From Stieleria sedimenti (GTDB lineage: Bacteria; Planctomycetota; Planctomycetia; Pirellulales; Pirellulaceae), in NCBI RefSeq assembly GCF_025060895.1, contig NZ_JANZKV010000115.1:1-41063 (forward strand): a stretch of DNA of 41,063 nucleotides, in the 5' to 3' direction. Position 1 is the stretch's first letter; the number at the start of each line of letters is the position of its first letter. This document shows, one piece after another, positions 27,128 to 36,224 of the stretch. Under the pieces are notes generated by a model. It was not told the DNA's origin. It made no database searches and saw nothing but the letters and a program-made list of their open reading frames with translations. The position numbers and the translations under genes were made by a program.

Positions 27128-27763
27128 ATGGCCTCAGAAATTAGTGTGACCGACTCACTCGACGACCACGCTGGTCTTTCTCGCCCCTTGCTACCGGTGG
27201 ACCGCCGGGTCAAGCAGGGGGGGTGGCTGTTCTTGCTTTCGCTCTTCGTTTTTTTCGGCGCCACGCTGCTGCTTTACGCCATTTACGCGGTCTCGCGAAG
27301 CGACGATCCGCTGAAACTGGTGCCGCTTCCCAAGACCTTTCTGGTCAGCACGGTTTGCCTGATCGCGATCAGTTTTCTGGTCCACGCCGCGACGCGGACG
27401 GTGCGTCGCGATCGGTTTCATGCGACGGCTTGGTTGCTGGGGATCAGCACCGCCGCGGCAGTGGTCTTTACGGTCGTCCAGTGCCTTGCGATGACCGAGA
27501 TCCTGCTCGGACCGGCGACGTTTGAAGGTCCCGGTCGCGGCGTGGCGGGGATGGTCGTGGTGCTGGCCGTCTTGCACGCCCTGCACGTGCTGGGGGGGAT
27601 CATCGCGCTCGGCATCGTCACCACCCGCTCGGGAATCGGGAGGTATGACCATGAACGGCACTGGCCGGTCGATTTCGCCGCCCACTACTGGCACTTTCTC
27701 GATCTTGTCTGGGTCTGCATGATCGTCACGTTTTGGCTGACGACGGGCGGATTCGGGTTCTAG
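27128..27763 (+). CDS. Cytochrome c oxidase subunit III-like protein
   Basis: Integral membrane subunit III of a haem-copper oxidase, 211 aa. Seen: five membrane helices (first GGWLFLLSLFVFFGATLLLY at about 33-52; last HFLDLVWVCMIVTFWLTTGG), the family histidines in VLHALHVLGGII and FAAHYWHFLDLVW. The ATG at 27128 (MASEIS) is preferred; an in-frame start at 27077 adds 17 residues. No subunit I or II gene lies nearby, so it is an isolated member; it could belong to an oxidase encoded elsewhere. Confidence 0.88.
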   Translation: MASEISVTDSLDDHAGLSRPLLPVDRRVKQGGWLFLLSLFVFFGATLLLYAIYAVSRSDDPLKLVPLPKTFLVSTVCLIAISFLVHAATRTVRRDRFHATAWLLGISTAAAVVFTVVQCLAMTEILLGPATFEGPGRGVAGMVVVLAVLHALHVLGGIIALGIVTTRSGIGRYDHERHWPVDFAAHYWHFLDLVWVCMIVTFWLTTGGFGF

Positions 27764-27860
27764 ACTTCATCTTTACGCCGAACCCGTCGGTCCCTTAGAC
27801 TCCGGCGGCAAACGGTCAAACGGATGCCGCAGCACCGACACGAGCCAAAGGATGGGCTAA

Positions 27861-29447
27861 ATGTATCGCTGGTTACTCTGCTTTCGTTATCTCAAAACAC
27901 GCTACATCGCACTGGCATCGATCATCAGTGTCACCCTGGGCGTGGCGACGTTGATCGTCGTCAACAGCGTGATGAGCGGATTCTCGACCGAAATGCATGA
28001 ACGGCTGCACGGGCTGGCATCGGATGTCATGATCGAATGTCATGCCACCGGAGGCATGCCGGATCCCGACGCCCACCTGCGTGAGATCGAGCGGATCTGT
28101 GGCCCGGCACTGGTCGGTTCCTCGGTCAGCGTCAGCGTCCCGGCCATGCTGGGAATCGATTTCCGCGGCCAACAAATCGGCCGACACGTCAATTTGATCG
28201 GACTGGACCCGGTGACCTATGACAGTGTCAGCGACTTCGGCAAATACCTGTTGCATCCGGAAAACCAGAAATCAGCCAGCTTCAAGCTCCGCGATTCGGG
28301 CTATGCCCCCGACCGCAAGGAACTCGCCGCGGCCGGTTGGAGTCACCGCCGTGACCGTGTCAGCGAAGAACGTCGCATCGAAAAAATGGTCGCCCAAGAG
28401 CGACAGATGATGGCCGAGTTGCATCGCAAGGCAAATGGCCAAAGCGAGCCGTCCGAGCAAGACGAAGCCGCCGCGAACGCCGCCAAGGGACCATCCTTCG
28501 GCCCCTCCTTCTCTCAGGCGTTGATGCCAGGTTCCGACGGACAGTTGAAGCCGTCCGTCGATCCGATGGAGGATCAATTTTCCGGCATCATCTTGGGGAT
28601 TTCAACCTGCAGCGTCCGTCATCGCGACGACGACGGCCAGGTCCAAGACCACTATTACGCCCAGCCGGGCGACGACGTTCGCATGATGTTTCCCAACGCC
28701 GCGAGCGAAACCAAGGTCATCAACCAGAAATTCACCGTCGTCGATTTGTATGAATCCGGAATGAGTGAATACGACAGCACGTTCGCGTTCGTCCGTTTGG
28801 ATGAACTGCAAGAGGCACGCGGCATGATCGATCCGGAAACCGGCGTCCGCAGCGTCACCACGATTCAATTAAAACTGGCCGAAGGCACGGACCTGAACGC
28901 CATTCGCGACGCCTTGCGCGATCGTTTTCCGCCCGAGTTGTACGCCTACAACATCCAGACCTGGCGCGACCTGCAAGGCCCACTGTTGTCGGCGGTGCGT
29001 TTGGAAACCACGATCTTGAACATCCTGCTGTTTCTGATCATCGCCGTCGCCGGCTTCGGAATCTTGGCCACGTTCTTCATGATCGTGGTCGAAAAAACGC
29101 GTGACATCGGAACGCTCAAGGCATTGGGAGCGTCCGGCCGCGGCGTCAGCAGCATCTTCATGACCTATGGACTGTTGCTCGGATTCGTGGGCAGCGGTGC
29201 CGGTTTGATCGGTGGGCTCGTGTTCGTGCATTACATCAATGACATCGCCGAGTTGCTGGAGATGTTTACCGGCCAAGAAGTGTTCGATCCGACGGTTTAC
29301 TACTTCACCGAAATCCCCACGATCGTGCACCCCTTCACACTGGTTTGGGTGATGTGTGGCGCCGTCGCCATCGCCGTGCTCGCGAGCGTCTTGCCGGCCA
29401 TGCGGGCGGCGCGAATGCATCCCGTGCAAGCGCTGCGTTTCGAATAA
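27861..29447 (+). CDS. LolC/E-type ABC transporter permease
   Basis: Membrane subunit of a lipoprotein-releasing (Lol) type transporter, 528 aa. Seen: N-terminal CFRYLKTRYIALASIISVTL with the first helix, the MacB/LolC periplasmic domain, then three C-terminal helices of the FtsX domain (ILLFLIIAVAGFGILATFF, SIFMTYGLLLGFVGSGAGLI, LVWVMCGAVAIAVLASVLPA). Typical LolC/E is about 400 aa; the extra length includes a charged, Gln/Ala-rich insert at about residues 160-225 (EERRIEKMVAQERQMMAELH then SEPSEQDEAAANAAKG). Ribosome site aaaggatg lies near the ATG. The ATPase gene follows, and a palindrome begins at the stop codon. Confidence 0.85.
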   Translation: MYRWLLCFRYLKTRYIALASIISVTLGVATLIVVNSVMSGFSTEMHERLHGLASDVMIECHATGGMPDPDAHLREIERICGPALVGSSVSVSVPAMLGIDFRGQQIGRHVNLIGLDPVTYDSVSDFGKYLLHPENQKSASFKLRDSGYAPDRKELAAAGWSHRRDRVSEERRIEKMVAQERQMMAELHRKANGQSEPSEQDEAAANAAKGPSFGPSFSQALMPGSDGQLKPSVDPMEDQFSGIILGISTCSVRHRDDDGQVQDHYYAQPGDDVRMMFPNAASETKVINQKFTVVDLYESGMSEYDSTFAFVRLDELQEARGMIDPETGVRSVTTIQLKLAEGTDLNAIRDALRDRFPPELYAYNIQTWRDLQGPLLSAVRLETTILNILLFLIIAVAGFGILATFFMIVVEKTRDIGTLKALGASGRGVSSIFMTYGLLLGFVGSGAGLIGGLVFVHYINDIAELLEMFTGQEVFDPTVYYFTEIPTIVHPFTLVWVMCGAVAIAVLASVLPAMRAARMHPVQALRFE

Positions 29448-29469
29448 AAAAGGTGTCCGACACCTTTTT
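29447..29469. terminator. AAAAAGGTGTC palindrome at the LolC/E stop
   Basis: AAAAAGGTGTC (29447-29457) and GACACCTTTTT (29459-29469) form a perfect 11-bp stem around one base, starting in the last A of the stop codon TAA. The right arm ends in five T, so it would act like an intrinsic terminator. It lies between two genes of the same expected operon, so partial termination is possible. The core is shared with 23366-23399. Confidence 0.65.
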
Positions 29470-29525
29470 GGTAGTCTGGCGAATTTGCGTTGCCCCACTC
29501 CCTTCCCCTGCCTTGAGACCGTTTG

Positions 29526-30269
29526 ATGCCCACCCCCATCGTTCTGACCGCGCGCGGATTGAAAAAGAGCTATCACAAGGACCGCATCGATGTCCCTGTT
29601 TTGCGGGGCGTGGATCTTGACGTCCGACAGGGTCTGGTCACCGCGTTGGTCGGCCGTAGCGGCAGCGGCAAGAGTACGCTGATGCACTTGTTGGCCACGC
29701 TGGACCGCCCCGACGAAGGCGAAGTTTTCTTTCGTGGCAATCGAATCGACAACGCCCCACGTGTCGTCCGCGATCGCTATCGCAATCACGAGATCGGCAT
29801 CATCTTTCAGTTCTATCACCTGTTGCCCGAACTCTCGGCGATCGAAAACGTTCTCGCCCCGGCCATGATCGGGCAGAGCGTTTGGAGCTACTTCAAATCA
29901 CGATCGGAAAATCGTCGCCGTGCCGAAGCGATGCTCGATCGCGTGGGTTTGCTGCACCGCGCCAAGCATCGTCCGTGTGAGATGAGCGGCGGGGAGATGC
30001 AACGGGTCGCGATCGCTCGAGCCCTGATGACCGATCCGAAGTTGTTGTTGGCCGACGAGCCGACGGGCAACCTGGACACCGAGACCGGTCAGGAGATCCT
30101 GCGTTTGTTGGCCGATCTGAAAGAACGCGACAACCTGACGATCCTGATGATCACCCACGATGACGAGATCGCCGGCTCGGCCGATGTCTGTTGGCGGATG
30201 CAAGACGGTTTGATCCATCGCGAATCAGGCGTCGAGGAGACGCCGGCCTTTGCCACCCACGCCGCTTAG
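29526..30269 (+). CDS. LolD-type ABC ATPase
   Basis: ATPase partner of the LolC/E-type permease, 247 aa (usual about 230). Seen: Walker [10 protein letters not shown] (about residue 39), Q-loop [14 protein letters not shown] signature [16 protein letters not shown], Walker [13 protein letters not shown], and H-loop MITHDDEIA. The ATG at 29526 is preferred over the adjacent in-frame TTG at 29523. It lies 78 bp downstream of the permease stop, with the palindromic repeat between. MacB-like antibiotic or peptide export cannot be excluded, since LolD and MacB ATPases are alike; the LolC/E-like permease favours Lol. Confidence 0.9.
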   Translation: MPTPIVLTARGLKKSYHKDRIDVPVLRGVDLDVRQGLVTALVGRSGSGKSTLMHLLATLDRPDEGEVFFRGNRIDNAPRVVRDRYRNHEIGIIFQFYHLLPELSAIENVLAPAMIGQSVWSYFKSRSENRRRAEAMLDRVGLLHRAKHRPCEMSGGEMQRVAIARALMTDPKLLLADEPTGNLDTETGQEILRLLADLKERDNLTILMITHDDEIAGSADVCWRMQDGLIHRESGVEETPAFATHAA

Positions 30270-30339
30270 AACGGATTGCCTTCCAGCGGGAAAGCTGTTG
30301 GTGGAATCGGATCACACGTATCGGATCACACGCGGGATT

Positions 30340-30415
30340 AGCCGTATCGCGCGAGCGTACGGGCATCGATCACCACGTAAATGCACCGAGGCCCGTAGGC
30401 TCGCGCCAAACGGCT
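30340..30415. repeat. AGCCGTTTGGCGCGAGCC-type inverted repeat (module Y)
   Basis: AGCCGTATCGCGCGAGCGTA... (30340-30364) against ...GGCTCGCGCCAAACGGCT (30390-30415), with a short spacer. The 26-nt right arm is identical (reverse strand) to 40921-40946, where it forms the core of the second nested element. Noncoding, between the LolD and alcohol dehydrogenase genes. Confidence 0.82.
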
Positions 30416-30528
30416 GATTGAATCAACAAGCCGGTAAACGAGCGCTCCCTTGTTCACGGGCTCCTGGCTGGGAACACGCTGTCATGGAGGCTTCGGCCTC
30501 CTGGCGGGCAATGGGGGTCGCCGGCGGA

Positions 30529-30608
30529 GCCGACGAGGGTGGCAAGCAGGATGCTTACCCCACACCTTGCCGACGAGGGTGGCACGCAGGATGCTTACCC
30601 CACGCGGC
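30529..30608. repeat. 40-bp tandem repeat, two copies
   Basis: gccgacgagggtggcaagca followed by ggatgcttaccccacacctt (30529-30568) and a second copy with a few changes (30569-30608). The second copy ends exactly at the stop codon of the alcohol dehydrogenase gene (30609). The module ggatgcttaccccacgcggc also resembles the taccccacgtgg ends at 4030 and 10655. Confidence 0.85.
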
Positions 30609-31760
30609 TCACGCGACGGAGCGATACAGCAGTTCGGCGTTGGTTTTGTCCAGCGGCACGGGATTGAAGGTGCCGGTCCATTGCTGAAGGGCTTCTTCGA
30701 CAAAACTCTCGATCCCACTGGCGGGGATTTTCAGCGCATTCAAGCTGGTCGCCAAGTCGGCCTGTTCCAGCCAGCGGGTGACCATCGATGCCAGCCGATC
30801 GGGCGCCTCCGATTCGGTCACCGTCGGGTCCACGTCACGCAACAGTTCGGCATACCAGTCGGGATGCTGCTGGCCGTTGAGCCGGATGACGGCGGGCAAC
30901 ATCAACCCGACCGCCTGGCCGTGTGTGATGTCGTGCCGTGCGGTCAGTGGGTTGGCAGTCGCATGGGCGGCACCGAGCATCGACGTTTCGATCGCCATTC
31001 CGGCGAAACAGGCACCGAGTTGCATTTGGCTGCGGGCGTCGATGTCGTCGGGGGCTTCCAGGACTCGCGAAAACCCTTCGGCCAATAACCCGAACGCACG
31101 TCGCGAATAGGTGATCGACATCGGATTGCGTCGATTGGTGACATAGGTTTCGATCGCGTGCGAAATCGCGTCGATGCCCGTCAGCGCCGTCACGCTGCGG
31201 GGCAGCGTGAGCGTCAGTTCCGGATCGAGCAAAGCGATCTTGCACGCGGCCTTGGGATCGCCGCAGGCCATTTTGACGTGGGTGTCGGTGTCACTGATCA
31301 AGGCAAACGATTGCGCCTCGCTACCGGTGCCGCTGGTCGTCGGCACGGCGATCATCGGCAACATGTCCGCGGTCGCTTTGCCCACCCCATGGTAATCGTG
31401 AATCGAGCCGCCACCGGAATACACGAAATTGATGCCCTTGCAGCAATCCATGCTGCTGCCGCCGCCCAGCCCGATCAACAGATCCGGATTCACGTCGGCC
31501 GCCTTGGCGACACCGGCATCGACCATCGCGCAGGTCGGATTCTCGGCGAAGTCATGAAACGACTCCACGTGCAGTCCCGCCGCACGAAGGTGATCGACGG
31601 CGTGTCCAAAGTGGCCGGCATCGACCAAGCCGGAATCACTGACCACCAACACACATCTGGGCCGAAATCCCGCCGCCAGCTCACCGATCCGTGAAAAGAC
31701 GCCCTGCCCAAAAATAATGCGGGTGCGTGTTGTGGCGTCGAAGGGGGGCAGTTTGGTCAT
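30609..31760 (-). CDS. Iron-containing alcohol dehydrogenase (group III)
   Basis: NAD(P)-dependent alcohol or related dehydrogenase of the Fe-ADH family, 383 aa (usual 370-400). Seen: Rossmann-type N-domain with IGLGGGSSMDCCKG (nucleotide-binding), the substrate-loop motif PTTSGTGSEAQSFA, and a C-terminal metal domain with GIDAISHAIETY and THGQAVGLMLP, carrying the His ligands. ATG at 31760 (MTKLPPF) is preferred; the upstream in-frame stretch to 32099 is Arg/Trp-rich and not family-like, overlapping the acetyltransferase region. The substrate could be a lactaldehyde, butanol or phosphonate-type alcohol; it cannot be told from the sequence. Confidence 0.92.
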   Translation of the reverse strand: MTKLPPFDATTRTRIIFGQGVFSRIGELAAGFRPRCVLVVSDSGLVDAGHFGHAVDHLRAAGLHVESFHDFAENPTCAMVDAGVAKAADVNPDLLIGLGGGSSMDCCKGINFVYSGGGSIHDYHGVGKATADMLPMIAVPTTSGTGSEAQSFALISDTDTHVKMACGDPKAACKIALLDPELTLTLPRSVTALTGIDAISHAIETYVTNRRNPMSITYSRRAFGLLAEGFSRVLEAPDDIDARSQMQLGACFAGMAIETSMLGAAHATANPLTARHDITHGQAVGLMLPAVIRLNGQQHPDWYAELLRDVDPTVTESEAPDRLASMVTRWLEQADLATSLNALKIPASGIESFVEEALQQWTGTFNPVPLDKTNAELLYRSVA

Positions 31761-31954
31761 CGATCTCAGGCGAATCGGCGAAAGGGCGGCAAAAAACGGC
31801 ACGAACGATTTTAGTCGATGGGGTAACCCAGGCGCTGCGTCAACTTCAGGGTTTTCCGTGTTGCGGCTGTCGATTGAGTCCGCCGATGGCAGCGCGAACC
31901 CACGGAGTGTCGGCTTGCTGTCATCGGAGGGATGCCTTTTTCCGGGTTTGCCCC

Positions 31955-31995
31955 GCCAACGCCAACGCCAACCCGCCAACGCCAACCCGCCAACG
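31955..31995. repeat. GCCAAC/14-bp tandem repeat at the cysE-like stop
   Basis: GCCAACGCCAACCC occurs twice in tandem (31961-31974, 31975-31988), extended by further GCCAAC hexamers on both sides (31955-31960 and 31989-31994). It ends directly at the stop codon of the acetyltransferase gene (31996-31998). Confidence 0.88.
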
Positions 31996-32967
31996 CTAAA
32001 TCTGATAGTTGGCGTGTTCGTCCACCGAGTCGGCGGAAAGACCGCCGCGAACCCGCAAGGACGGTTGCTCAAGCACCACGGTGGTGTTGGGGGACACACT
32101 GCGGGTGATCCACACGCTCGATCCGATCACGGAATCGTGCCCGACGACCGTTCGACCGCCCAGGATGGTCGCGTTGGCATAAACCACCACACCGTCCTCG
32201 ATCGTCGGATGCCGTTTTTGGCCGCGAATCAATTCGCCGCTGTCATCGGTCTTGAAACTCAGCGCACCCAACGTCACCCCTTGATAGAGCTTGACGTGGT
32301 TCCCGATTTGACAGGTTTCGCCGACGACGACACCTGTCCCGTGATCGATGAAAAAGTACTCACCGATCGTGGCACCGGGATGAATGTCGATCCCGGTTTG
32401 CTTGTGCGCCCACTCGGTCATCATCCGCGGGATAAACGGCACGTCCAATCGCACCAGCTCGTGGGCGATCCGATACACCGTGATCGCTTCAATGCCGGGG
32501 TAACAGAAAACGACTTCATCGGTCGTCTGGCAGGCCGGGTCGCCTTCATAGGCTGCTTGGACATCCGTGGCCAAGGTCTTCCGCAAGGACGGGATCCGCT
32601 CCAGCAATTCGATCGCCATGGTCTGGCCCTTGGCTTCGAAATCCGTCTCGCTCTCGCAGTCGTTGTGCTTGTTGCGGACGCGATCTTCGTGACGCAATGC
32701 CCGAGCGATCTGTGTCGTCAGCTGGTCGTGCAGCGAATCGATCGTGCTGCCGACGTGGTAGGCGATGTTGCCGGCATGCAATCCGACCTTGCGCCGATAG
32801 CCCGGGTAAAGAATGTCCTTGATGTCCAACAGGATCGCAATGATCGCTTCATAACTGGGAAGCGCACAATGGCCGAGGTGATTGATCGCATCGTCGGGCG
32901 TGTAAGTCGCGACGATACGTTCCGTCAAACGCGGCAGCTGTTCTTTCAATCGGACGTCGGATGCCAC
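31996..32967 (-). CDS. cysE: Serine O-acetyltransferase (CysE/EpsC-like)
   Basis: Transfers acetyl from acetyl-CoA to L-serine, the first step of cysteine synthesis. About 323 aa from GTG at 32967. Seen: helical N-terminal domain ([20 protein letters not shown]) then the left-handed beta-helix with hexapeptide repeats and the active-site motifs [20 protein letters not shown] and [20 protein letters not shown]; the His and Asp of DIHPGAxIG and FIDHGTG are the catalytic residues of the family. The start is uncertain: other in-frame starts reach 33300 but the added residues are Arg/Gly-rich repeat-like DNA. The family is 260-310 aa. Confidence 0.9.
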   Translation of the reverse strand: MASDVRLKEQLPRLTERIVATYTPDDAINHLGHCALPSYEAIIAILLDIKDILYPGYRRKVGLHAGNIAYHVGSTIDSLHDQLTTQIARALRHEDRVRNKHNDCESETDFEAKGQTMAIELLERIPSLRKTLATDVQAAYEGDPACQTTDEVVFCYPGIEAITVYRIAHELVRLDVPFIPRMMTEWAHKQTGIDIHPGATIGEYFFIDHGTGVVVGETCQIGNHVKLYQGVTLGALSFKTDDSGELIRGQKRHPTIEDGVVVYANATILGGRTVVGHDSVIGSSVWITRSVSPNTTVVLEQPSLRVRGGLSADSVDEHANYQI

Positions 32968-33245
32968 AACATTGTCTCGCGTGTGCTTGGAATCAAAGGG
33001 TCCACGCCAATCGGTCAGGAGGACCCGCGGCGACGCATGGTTCGCGGCAAACGGGTTCGCGGCAATCGTGGCTGGACCCGCGAGGTGGTACGGTAGCGAA
33101 TGTCTCGGGCAGAATCGACCGGGCAGGTCCCGATCGTCGCCCGATGCCTGTTGCGGAACGGCAACCCGTTGCTTACCGGCGACCCGTTCGTGACCGCCGC
33201 GCCCGTGGGCTGACGCCCCCATTCCACCTGGTTTGGCGGGGAAGA

Positions 33246-33326
33246 GTTCAGCGGAACGGCGCGAGCCGACCGGTTTCAGCTTGAAGACACCTTGAAACAC
33301 CGGAGGGCTCGCGCCCTTCCGCTAAC
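33246..33326. repeat. Palindromic repeat, GTTAGCGG type (variant)
   Basis: An 81-bp near-palindrome, GTTCAGCGGAACGGCGCGAG... (from 33246) against ...GGCTCGCGCCCTTCCGCTAAC (to 33326). One of at least three copies of this version, with a diverged centre. Noncoding; between the cysE-like gene and the Cys-rich lipoprotein gene. Confidence 0.85.
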
Positions 33327-33393
33327 AAATAAGCCACCCGTTTGGTGTCATCGCAGGTGGCATGGACCCAGCCGTTGGCGTCCGGCTCGCTTC

Positions 33394-33786
33394 CTAGCGA
33401 CCGATCGTCGGCGGATCGTTCAGCAAAAAGTCGCGGGGGCCTCGCACGGTGTAGTACGGATAGGCCGTTTGACCGGTCGGTGGACCGGGGGTGTACGTCT
33501 GTGTCGCGTTGGCGCGATTGCCCAACATGCCCGATCCCAGATGCGAGCTGTAGTCGAGCCCGCCCTGCTGCCAGCCGAGTTTGCCAGGCACACAGCCGGT
33601 TCGACAGCCAGTGCCGCACGAATTGCAGCCGCCGACATTCATCTTGCCGAGCAAGCCGGTGCCGCTGGAGCAAGCGCCCGAGCCGCAGGCACCGGTCGAG
33701 CAACCTTTGCGTGTTTGATTGTGTAAACATCCGGTGCTTACCATGAGCAAACCGGCCAACGATCCAATCCATAGCCAACGGTTCAT
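33394..33786 (-). CDS. Small Cys/Gly-rich lipoprotein, hypothetical
   Basis: A 130-aa protein I do not recognise. Seen: lipoprotein signal (MNRWLWIGSLAGLLMVSTGC, lipobox VSTGC with C20), then a Cys/Gly/Ser-rich segment (KGCSTGACGSGACSSGTG, and GGCNSCGTGCRTGC) with at least ten Cys, and a Tyr/Pro-rich C-terminus. The ATG at 33786 has AAAAGGA about 8 nt upstream, which decides the start over an in-frame upstream start (33834). The Cys pairs suggest metal binding or disulfide cross-links, but no function is known. Probably surface exposed or periplasmic. Confidence 0.72.
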   Translation of the reverse strand: MNRWLWIGSLAGLLMVSTGCLHNQTRKGCSTGACGSGACSSGTGLLGKMNVGGCNSCGTGCRTGCVPGKLGWQQGGLDYSSHLGSGMLGNRANATQTYTPGPPTGQTAYPYYTVRGPRDFLLNDPPTIGR

Positions 33787-34200
33787 CGCCGAGTCCTTTT
33801 GGGCATCTTGCTTGTGTGGCTGCGCCAAACGCACGAAACGTGATTCGAGATCTGACGACGCCCTCTGATGTGTTTGACCAGAGTCGCAGGCCGCTTTCGT
33901 GAACCATCGACGGATGCTTCACCCTTGCAGCCCACAGCGGGATTCTCTGGTACACGTCTTCCATCGACGTTGCGATCGGCTCGGTACACACAATCCCTGC
34001 GACCCGTACCAGGGTTTCAAAATCGCAAACGAACAAAACCCGTAGATTACCCAGGTGTTGCTAGCAATCTGAGATACGGTGCCTGGACACCCGCCAAAGC
34101 CGCTCCAAGGCCATCGCGGCGTCGAGTCTGTCTTGTGTCGCAGGGGGCAAATCTGGTAGCCACCACCGGCCACCCGATTCCTTGAACCCCAGCAAGACTG
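33787..34200. other. Noncoding region between divergent small genes
   Basis: 414 bp between the Cys-rich lipoprotein gene and the secreted protein gene at 34201. No family of dispersed repeat is seen here and no ORF with coding character; it should hold both promoters. Nothing else can be named. Confidence 0.4.
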
Positions 34201-34620
34201 ATGAAACTGTCACACAGGATGACCGTGATCGCCGCGGCACTGCTGCTCGCGACCGCCGGACTCGCGCCCGGCGTCACGGCGCAAACCGGCATCACCAACA
34301 CCGCGATCGTCGCGCCGACGCAAGGGGCGGCGCTGGATGATTACCTGATCAGCCGTCTGCGTGCGACCACGGACGATCAACGCAACTACGTGCGGGAGAT
34401 CGTCAAACTGGTCGACCAGAACAAGCTCGAGAAACGGTTGGTGTTGGCGTTGGAGCGTTACGCACGCCGCAAGAGCCCGTATTTCCCGCTGCCCGTCTAC
34501 GAACGGGCGCTGCGTGTCGAAGCCGCCAAGCGGGGTGTCGCGGTGCCCACGCTCAAAGAAATCGTGGCTCGCAACGGGGCCTCGGCCGCCCGGGCGGTAC
34601 GCGATTCGCGATTCCGTTAA
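34201..34620 (+). CDS. Hypothetical secreted protein
   Basis: A 139-aa protein with a signal peptide (MKLSHRMTVIAAALLLATAG, cleavage near GVTAQ at about residue 28) followed by a soluble helical part (residues such as VREIVKLVDQNKLEKRLVLA). No known domain is recognised. It ends with Arg-rich SAARAVRDSRFR. The gene starts with the ATG at 34201 and is followed by a repeat cluster. Function unknown. Confidence 0.75.
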   Translation: MKLSHRMTVIAAALLLATAGLAPGVTAQTGITNTAIVAPTQGAALDDYLISRLRATTDDQRNYVREIVKLVDQNKLEKRLVLALERYARRKSPYFPLPVYERALRVEAAKRGVAVPTLKEIVARNGASAARAVRDSRFR

Positions 34621-34635
34621 TCGCGGACGCCGTTC

Positions 34636-34770
34636 GACCCTCCCCTCGCTGCGCTCGACCCTCCCTGCCAGGGAGGGTGACTTAAGACGGGAACCCTCCC
34701 CTCGCTGCGCTCGACCCTCCCGCACACGGGAGGGCGACTTGAAACGGCAAACCCTCCCGGGGCGCGGGAG
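34636..34770. repeat. CCCTCCC-CTCGCTGCGCTCGA repeat cluster
   Basis: Three copies of a GC-rich unit with the words gaccctcccctcgctgcgct and cgaccctccc(tgccagggag|gcacacgggag|ggggcgcgggag), each a small palindrome around the centre (for example CCCTCCCTGCCAGGGAGGG). The second copy begins near 34698, the third near 34752. Related sequence lies at 6888-6930. Located between the secreted protein and the Tat oxidoreductase gene. Confidence 0.8.
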
Positions 34771-34814
34771 GGTTGCACAGCAATCATCAGAAACGCAGCG
34801 TGTGCTGCGATCCG

Positions 34815-36224
34815 TTAGAGTTCCCAGCCGCTGCGATACTCGCGGCCGACGAACTCGTTGACTTCGGGAACGTTGGTGCTCTTCAGGTTTTTCGCATCCC
34901 ATTCGATGCGTTTGCCTTCACCGGCACGCAGGGCCAGGTTGCCGACCAGGATCGTTTCGGTCAGACGTCCGGCGTAACCGAAGTTGGACATCGTGCCGGG
35001 TTCGTATTCGCCCTTGATGGTGCTGACGAACTCCCACTTTTGACGCTGATCGTTTCCGGCCTTGAAGGGGATCCGCGGCAGCCAGGGTTCGGGGTTCTTG
35101 TAATCCTTGAAATCTTCTTGGGGCAAGATGTCGAACTGGGCACCGTAGTCGTTGGCCGAGAACACCATGCCCTTGCTGCCGACGACCAACGCGCCGCTGG
35201 TCTTGCTACCGCCTTCACGCTGCTTGGCGATTCGTTCCTGGAATCGTTTGGGAAGCTTGCTGATCAGGTCTTCACGCGGCAATTCACCGCCGTCGTACCA
35301 ATAGAACTGGCAGGCCGGCAGTCCTTCACGTTCGGGGAATTCGAACATGAGCGCGCTGCTGGCCGGGAAGGTTTCGCCTTCGAAGATCCCGGGGTTCTTG
35401 ATGGCGGTGACGGCGACCGGGTCCCACAACTTGAGTGCCATGACGGGCATGTTGGTAGTGTGACAGGCCATGTCGCCGAGGGCACCGGTTCCGAAATCGA
35501 CCCAGCCGCGCCAATTGAACGAGTGGTACACGCCGCTCTTGAACGGCCGCATCGGTGCCGGTCCGATCCAGGCATCCCAGTTCAGGTTTTCGGGGATCGG
35601 GTCTTCGCCTTCGGGGCGTCCCTGACCTTGCGGCCAAACGGGGCGGTTGGACCAGACATGGACTTCGGAAACGTCGCCGATCGCACCGCTCTGGATCACT
35701 TCGACGGCGGTTCGCAGCCCGTCTTCGCTGGTGCCTTGGTTGCCCATTTGCGTCACGACGCCCATCTGCTCGGCGGTTTCACGCATCAGTCGGGCTTCGC
35801 TGATCGACCAGGTCAACGGTTTTTGGCAGTACACGTGCTTCTTCATCCGCATCGCACGGACGGCGGCTGCGGCATGGGTGTGGTCGGGCGTGCTGACGGT
35901 CACGATGTCGATCTTGTCGCCGACCTTGTCGAGCATTTCGCGGAAGTCGCTAAATTTTTCCGCATCGGGAAACTCGCGGGCTTTCTTGTTGACGGTGTCG
36001 CCATCGATGTCGCACAAGGCTGCGATGTTGACCCCGTTCTCGGCGATGTGGCTGGTGTCGCTACCGCCTTTTCCGCCCACGCCGATGCAGCCGGCACTGA
36101 GACCCTGCAGAGCCGATTCTTGTGCCTTGAGGACGGGGGAGGTGCCAGTCCAGTACCCGACACCGACCGCACCGGCAGCAGCGGTGCGACCGAGGAAACC
36201 ACGGCGATTGGTCCGTTTGGTCAT
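34815..36224 (-). CDS. Tat-exported Gfo/Idh/MocA family oxidoreductase
   Basis: A 469-aa periplasmic oxidoreductase. Seen: twin-arginine signal NRRGFLGRTAAAGAVG (residues 6-21), then a Gfo/Idh/MocA Rossmann fold (GCIGVGGKGG at about 46-55, STPDHTHAAAAVRAM, and the catalytic-region motif VYCQKPLTWS) and the C-terminal domain with ALGDMACHTTNMPV. The ATG at 36224 precedes the Tat motif. Planctomycetes have many such Tat-exported members; the family is thought to use a tightly bound NAD(P). The substrate is unknown; a sugar or related compound is inferred. Confidence 0.92.
   Translation of the reverse strand: MTKRTNRRGFLGRTAAAGAVGVGYWTGTSPVLKAQESALQGLSAGCIGVGGKGGSDTSHIAENGVNIAALCDIDGDTVNKKAREFPDAEKFSDFREMLDKVGDKIDIVTVSTPDHTHAAAAVRAMRMKKHVYCQKPLTWSISEARLMRETAEQMGVVTQMGNQGTSEDGLRTAVEVIQSGAIGDVSEVHVWSNRPVWPQGQGRPEGEDPIPENLNWDAWIGPAPMRPFKSGVYHSFNWRGWVDFGTGALGDMACHTTNMPVMALKLWDPVAVTAIKNPGIFEGETFPASSALMFEFPEREGLPACQFYWYDGGELPREDLISKLPKRFQERIAKQREGGSKTSGALVVGSKGMVFSANDYGAQFDILPQEDFKDYKNPEPWLPRIPFKAGNDQRQKWEFVSTIKGEYEPGTMSNFGYAGRLTETILVGNLALRAGEGKRIEWDAKNLKSTNVPEVNEFVGREYRSGWEL

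Noticed and set aside
31717-33096. Long rightward frame (459 codons) opposite the acetyltransferase and the intergenic region
   Set aside because: No domain, crosses a tandem repeat, and is antisense to clear hexapeptide repeats.
33248-34036. Leftward frame (262 codons) through the Cys-rich lipoprotein gene and a repeat
   Set aside because: Different frame from the lipoprotein, which has a lipobox and ribosome site; the frame crosses a palindromic repeat.
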